DNA of 64,000 bases from DATFDN01 sp963818885 (GTDB taxonomy: Bacteria; Pseudomonadota; Alphaproteobacteria; Acetobacterales; Acetobacteraceae): positions 248,001-312,000 of the forward strand of contig CAWFTP010000006.1 of assembly GCA_963818885.1 (NCBI GenBank), read 5' to 3'. A program made the translations under genes and the position numbers. Positions 60,726 through 64,000 of this stretch are shown piece by piece. Below the pieces are notes generated by a model. It saw nothing but the letters and a program-made list of their open reading frames with translations, ran no database searches and had not been told where the DNA came from. Position 1 is the first letter of the stretch. Every line of letters starts with the position of its first letter.

Positions 60726-61408
60726 TGTGGCTGGACAGGAACCAGCCGGCACGCGAGTTCCTGGAGGCGGTGCAGACACCGGAGGCGCGCCTCCACTTCT
60801 CGCAGTTCGGCGAGGATTGCCTAGTCTGGCACTATTTCCATGAACGCTGGGACGGGTTCTATGTCGATGTCGGCGCGCACGACCCGTTCCGCTACTCCAA
60901 CACGCATCTGCTGCACCGCTACCGGCGCTGGCGGGGCGTGAACATCGACGCCGATCCGCGCGCGATCGAGCGGTTCAGTACGGCCCGTCCGAACGATTTC
61001 AACGTCCATCTCGGCATCGCCGCTTCGGCCGGGCGGCGCCAACTCGCGCTGTTCGACGACGGGGCGGTGAACACGTTCGACCCCGAGATCGCGGTTCGCC
61101 AGGCGGTGCATTTCGGGACGGCGACCGAGGCCGATATCGAGGTGCTACCGCTGTCCGCGGCGCTCGACCGCTTCGTGCCGGCGGGCGTGGCGATCGACTA
61201 CATGAACATCGACTGCGAATGGCTCGACGAGGAGGTGGTGCGCTCGAACGATTGGACGCGCTATCGCCCCGACGTGGTGAGCGTGGAGCTGCACGATTTG
61301 CACCTGGAGGAGCCGCTTGCGCATGGCTGCGTGCGCTTCCTCAAGGAGCAAGGCTATGCGATCGCCTCGCATTATTTTCGCACCGCGGTGTTCGAGCTGC
61401 GGCGTTAG
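60725..61408 (+). CDS. FkbM family methyltransferase
   Basis: SAM-dependent methyltransferase of 227 residues. SAM-site motif GFYVDVGAHDPFRYSNTHLL near residue 44 and the acidic follow-up VNIDADPRAIERF; the FkbM-type IDYMNIDCEWLDEEVV and DVVSVELHDLHLEE come later. Opening SQFGEDCLVWHYFHERWDG is typical of family members linked to glycan or small-molecule methylation. Coupled to the MaoC genes by a one-base overlap, though a shared pathway is not evident. A repeat follows the stop. Confidence 0.88.
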   Translation: MWLDRNQPAREFLEAVQTPEARLHFSQFGEDCLVWHYFHERWDGFYVDVGAHDPFRYSNTHLLHRYRRWRGVNIDADPRAIERFSTARPNDFNVHLGIAASAGRRQLALFDDGAVNTFDPEIAVRQAVHFGTATEADIEVLPLSAALDRFVPAGVAIDYMNIDCEWLDEEVVRSNDWTRYRPDVVSVELHDLHLEEPLAHGCVRFLKEQGYAIASHYFRTAVFELRR

Positions 61409-61410
61409 GG

Positions 61411-61448
61411 CCTCCCCCCTCACCCTGCCTCTGCGGGGGGAGGGGGGA
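61411..61448. repeat. Hairpin repeat copy after the FkbM gene
   Basis: CCTCCCCCCTCACCCTGCCT followed by CTGCGGGGGGAGGGGGGA. The arms CCTCCCCCC and GGGGGGAGG are imperfectly paired. It lies between two convergent genes (FkbM and DUF1127) and could serve as a bidirectional stop. Confidence 0.65.
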
Positions 61449-61456
61449 AGTGGCTC

Positions 61457-61711
61457 CTAACGGCGCCAGAACGGCTTGTTCGCCTCCTGCTCGGCCTCGG
61501 AGAAGGTCACGCCGATGTCGCGTAGCAGATGCGCGTCGAGCCGGGCGATGGCGACGCGGGTGCGGTAGCGGCGCCAGAGCTCGCGGGCATGCGTCCAGGC
61601 GGAGGGCGTGTTCTGCCCGCGCCCGCGACGCGTCACGACGGCGGCCGAGCTGGCGGCTGGGCGGGACGGCGGTGCGATCACGAAATTGTGGGTCAGAGAC
61701 GAGCCGGACAC
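61457..61711 (-). CDS. DUF1127 domain protein
   Basis: Protein of 84 residues. The C-terminal DUF1127 motif is clear: WRRYRTRVAIARLDAHLLRD, IGVTFSEAEQEANKPFWRR. Small DUF1127 proteins influence stress, phosphate and RNA-level regulation in rhizobia and brucellae. The 40-residue N-terminus is disordered-looking, as usual. It diverges from a LysR-type gene with about 100 bases between starts, a pattern frequent in Acetobacteraceae. Confidence 0.88.
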   Translation of the reverse strand: MSGSSLTHNFVIAPPSRPAASSAAVVTRRGRGQNTPSAWTHARELWRRYRTRVAIARLDAHLLRDIGVTFSEAEQEANKPFWRR

Positions 61712-61812
61712 GGATGTTCTCCTTTCCTCGTCCGATGGTTACGGCACGAATGTGGTGTCCCGGCCGGCATCAGTAAAACGAATTGCGCTGATGACCCCCA
61801 TCAACCATATTG

Positions 61813-62727
61813 ATGCGCATGAGTGTTCCACACGGCCTCGATCCCGACCTGCTGCGCGCCTTCGTGCTGATCGCCGAGGGCCACAGCTTCACGCATGCCG
61901 CCGCGATGGTGGGGCGCACCCAGGCGGCGGTGTCGATGCAGATGAAGCGGCTCGAGGAGGTGCTGGGCCAGCCCGTCTTCAGCCGCGGCCGCGGCGGCGG
62001 GGTGGAGCTGACCCCGCACGGCGAGTTCCTGCTGACCCGGGCCCGCGCGATGCTCGCGCTGAACGACGAGGTGATGGCGACGTTCCGCACGCCGCAGATC
62101 GCCGGCACGGTCCGCCTCGGCTCCCCGGACGACTACGCCTTCGGCTATCTGCCGCCGGTGCTGAAGCGCTTCGCCGACACGCACCCCGCAGTGCAGGTCG
62201 ATGTCCTGTGCGAACCGTCGGAGACGCTTGTCGAGCGGCTGCACCGCGATGAACTGGACATCGCACTGATCTCCGAGGGGCACGGGATGCGGCGGCTGAA
62301 GGCGGTGCCGCTCTGGCGCGGCTCGCTGGTGTGGGTCACATCGACCCGCTACGCCCCGCATCGCCTCGATCCGCTGCCGCTGGCGCTGGCCACCCCCGAT
62401 GAGAGCGAGAGCGGCTGCTGCTGGAGCGCCGAGGCGGTGCGGGCGCTGGAGAAGGCCGGCCGCCGCTACCGGCTCGCCTACACGTCGAGCTCGCAGATCG
62501 GGACGCAGGCGCCGGTGATGGCGGGTCTCGCGGTCACCGTTTCTGCGCAGGCCTGGCTGGCCGACGGGCTGCGCGCGGTGCGGCCCGACGAGGGACTGCC
62601 GAGTCTGCCCGACTACGGCATCGTCATGGTGACGGGGCGGCATGCGCGACAGCCGGTCACGGACGCCCTCGCCGCGCATATCGAGGAGAGTGCGCGCCTG
62701 GACGCGAGGCTCGGTCGCGCGGCGTAG
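61813..62727 (+). CDS. LysR-family transcriptional regulator
   Basis: LysR-type regulator of about 304 residues. N-terminal helix-turn-helix DLLRAFVLIAEGHSFTHAAA, MVGRTQAAVSMQMKRLEEVL, then a substrate-binding domain (RLGSPDDYAFGYLPPVLKRF; GLAVTVSAQAWLADGLRAV). ATG codons at 61813 and 61819 and a TTG at 61810 are possible starts. It probably controls the divergent DUF1127 gene, given the shared 100-base control region; the inducer is unknown. Confidence 0.92.
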   Translation: MRMSVPHGLDPDLLRAFVLIAEGHSFTHAAAMVGRTQAAVSMQMKRLEEVLGQPVFSRGRGGGVELTPHGEFLLTRARAMLALNDEVMATFRTPQIAGTVRLGSPDDYAFGYLPPVLKRFADTHPAVQVDVLCEPSETLVERLHRDELDIALISEGHGMRRLKAVPLWRGSLVWVTSTRYAPHRLDPLPLALATPDESESGCCWSAEAVRALEKAGRRYRLAYTSSSQIGTQAPVMAGLAVTVSAQAWLADGLRAVRPDEGLPSLPDYGIVMVTGRHARQPVTDALAAHIEESARLDARLGRAA

Positions 62728-62744
62728 AAGGGAGACATGGCATC

Positions 62745-63528
62745 GTGGCGCAGCTTCAGGATCAGGTCGCGATCGTCACCGGCGCAGCGAGCGGCATCGG
62801 CAAGGCGATCGCGCGCCGTTTGGCCGAGGAGGGCGCGCGCATCGTTATCGCCGATCTGCTCGCCGCGCCGGCGGAAGCTGCCGTCGCGGAGTTCACGGAG
62901 TTCGGGACTTGCCGCGGCGGCGGTGCAGATGGACGTCACCGACGAAGCCTCCGTGCAGCATGGCGTCGATGAGGTGGCACGCCGGTTCGGTCGCATCGAC
63001 ATTCTGGTGAGCAATGCCGGCAACCAGATCGTGCACCCGCTGGAGGAATTCCCTTTCGAGGACTGGAAGAAGGTGCTGGCGATTCATCTCGACGGCGCCT
63101 TCCTGACCACCAAGGCGTGCCTCAAGCACATGTACGCCCGCAAGCGCGGCAGCGTGATCTACATGGGCTCGGTGCACTCCAAGGAGGCCTCGCCGCTGAA
63201 GGCGCCCTACGTCACCGCGAAGCACGGGCTGATCGGGCTGTGCAAGGTGCTCGCCAAGGAAGGCGCGAAGCACGGCGTGCGGGCCAACGTCATCTGCCCG
63301 GGTTTCGTGCGCACGCCGCTCGCCGAGAAGCAGATCCCCGAACAGATGGCCGCCCTTGGCCTGACGCGGGAGCAGGTGATCCGCGACGTGATGCTGAAGG
63401 ACACGGTGGACGGGGAGTTCACCGCCATCGAGGATGTCGCCGCCGCCGCGCTGTTCTTTGCCGCCGCCAAGTCGAACGCGATGACGGGTCAGTCGCTCGT
63501 GGTCAGCCACGGCTGGGCCATGCAGTAG
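62745..63528 (+). CDS. bdhA: 3-hydroxybutyrate dehydrogenase-type SDR, frame broken at 62906-62907
   Basis: SDR enzyme of about 260 residues with the 3-hydroxybutyrate dehydrogenase layout: VAIVTGAASGIGKAIARRLA, NAGNQIVHPLEEFPFEDWKK, catalytic YVTAK in APYVTAKHGLIGLCKVLAK, ICPGFVRTPLAEKQIPEQM, and the diagnostic end SNAMTGQSLVVSHGWAMQ. It oxidises (R)-3-hydroxybutyrate to acetoacetate, for example in PHB turnover. The first 54 residues (GTG at 62745) and the rest are offset. Omitting one base at 62906-62907 gives TEFGLAAAAVQMDVTDEA. Same strand as the LysR gene; no clear operon. Confidence 0.88.
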
Positions 63529-63592
63529 CCGTCGCGCCGCTTGCCGCCAAGCGGCGGATCGGGTGTGATCGGCCCATTACGGGAGGAACGCG

Positions 63593-64000
63593 ATGGCGGA
63601 GATCCGGACGCGGCATCTGTTCACGATGCGCCTGCGCGTCGGCGGGATGCAGGCGGTGGGCGCGACGCCGACAGGCGATCGGCGCATCGGCCTGGTCGCG
63701 AGCGGCATGTTCGAGGGCGAACGGCTGCGCGGCACGGTGCTGCCGGGGGGCGCGGACTGGCTTATGCTGCGCGCCGACGGGGTGATGACGCTCGACGTCC
63801 GCCTCGTATCTGCAAACCCATGACGGGGCGGCGATCGGCCTGACCTATCGCGGCCTGCGCCACGGCCCGGCCGAGGTGATGGAGCGCATGGCGCGTGGCG
63901 AGGCCGTGGACCCCGCGAGCTACTATTTCCGCACCGTCGTCGCCTTCGAGACCGCGGCGGCGAACTACGCATGGCTCAACAAGCTCTGGGCGATCGGCAC
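63593..64000 (+). CDS. DUF3237 protein, frame broken near 63808 and cut by the window end
   Basis: At least 135 residues of a DUF3237 family protein. The start MAEIRTRHLFTMRLRVGGMQ, then GDRRIGLVASGMFEGERLRG and LPGGADWLMLRADGVMTLDV are typical. The first frame stops at 63823, but removing one T at 63809 leads on to LQTHDGAAIGLTYRGLRHGP, SYYFRTVVAFETAAANYAWL and NKLWAIGT at the edge. The family has no firm function; it occurs near catabolic genes. GGGAGGAA precedes the ATG. Confidence 0.85.

Overview
The window is GC-rich, gene-dense DNA of an alphaproteobacterium. The dusB-ntrB-ntrC-ntrY-ntrX operon, fused ispDF, neighbouring rnhB and ccrM, a mutY-DUF721-dsbA-smc block, a DUF1127 gene opposite a LysR gene, and two exported PEP-CTERM proteins together fit Rhodospirillales, most likely Acetobacteraceae. 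The family is an inference. No rRNA, tRNA, CRISPR array, intact insertion sequence or prophage was seen.

Layout, left to right. The window opens inside yidC, followed by engB (3-1546), an acyl-CoA dehydrogenase-like gene facing pcm (1553-3485), and a catabolic-looking string of luciferase-type oxidoreductase, two alpha/beta hydrolases and a VOC protein (3537-7064). The Ntr operon lies on the minus strand (7116-14377) and ispDF diverges from it (14573-15707). From 16359 to 21528 runs a six-gene set matching the rhizobial acpXL-fabZXL-fabF2XL-fabF1XL-adh2XL-lpxXL cluster, which makes and attaches a very long chain fatty acid to lipid A. Next come an exported protein, a degenerate HtrA-like protein coupled to a LuxR-type regulator, and a PEP-CTERM protein (21618-24224). 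The 24.2-29.6 kb stretch holds an SDR, a fumarylacetoacetase-family hydrolase, an MFS transporter, a second luciferase-type enzyme and a nucleoside transporter. A scar of toxin-antitoxin and AAA-ATPase remnants with two palindromic repeats fills 29.6-30.7 kb. Then come an HpcH/HpaI aldolase, a Tat-exported HAD hydrolase with a periodic GTACRC array upstream, an NTF2-like gene, mutY, dciA-like DUF721, dsbA-like and smc (to 39058). After these are znuACB with a possible Zur site, DUF488, a sterol-desaturase-family gene, a PEP-CTERM gene, an acyl-CoA ligase/SDR/M20 dipeptidase run, a COG4280 membrane operon, ccrM and rnhB (to 52202). The right end carries a PAS hybrid kinase, a papain-like protease, enoyl-CoA hydratase, cbpA-cbpM, a serine hydrolase with a phosphatase, two MaoC-type hydratases with an FkbM methyltransferase, the DUF1127/LysR pair, 3-hydroxybutyrate dehydrogenase and a DUF3237 gene cut by the window end.

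Genes are tightly packed. Neighbours often share ATGA, GTGA or TTGA start/stop overlaps, so many operons look translationally coupled. A CCCTCACCC/CTCTCCCGC-type hairpin repeat recurs in at least nine gaps and in places supplies the sequence just before, or even inside, a coding start.

Important caveat: about a dozen genes, including ispDF, ntrC, ntrY, rnhB and bdhA, are each broken by one single-base indel, nearly always an insertion and mostly in short homopolymers. The broken frames rejoin into full-length conserved proteins. This looks more like sequencing or assembly error than gene decay, and these genes are annotated here across the break.
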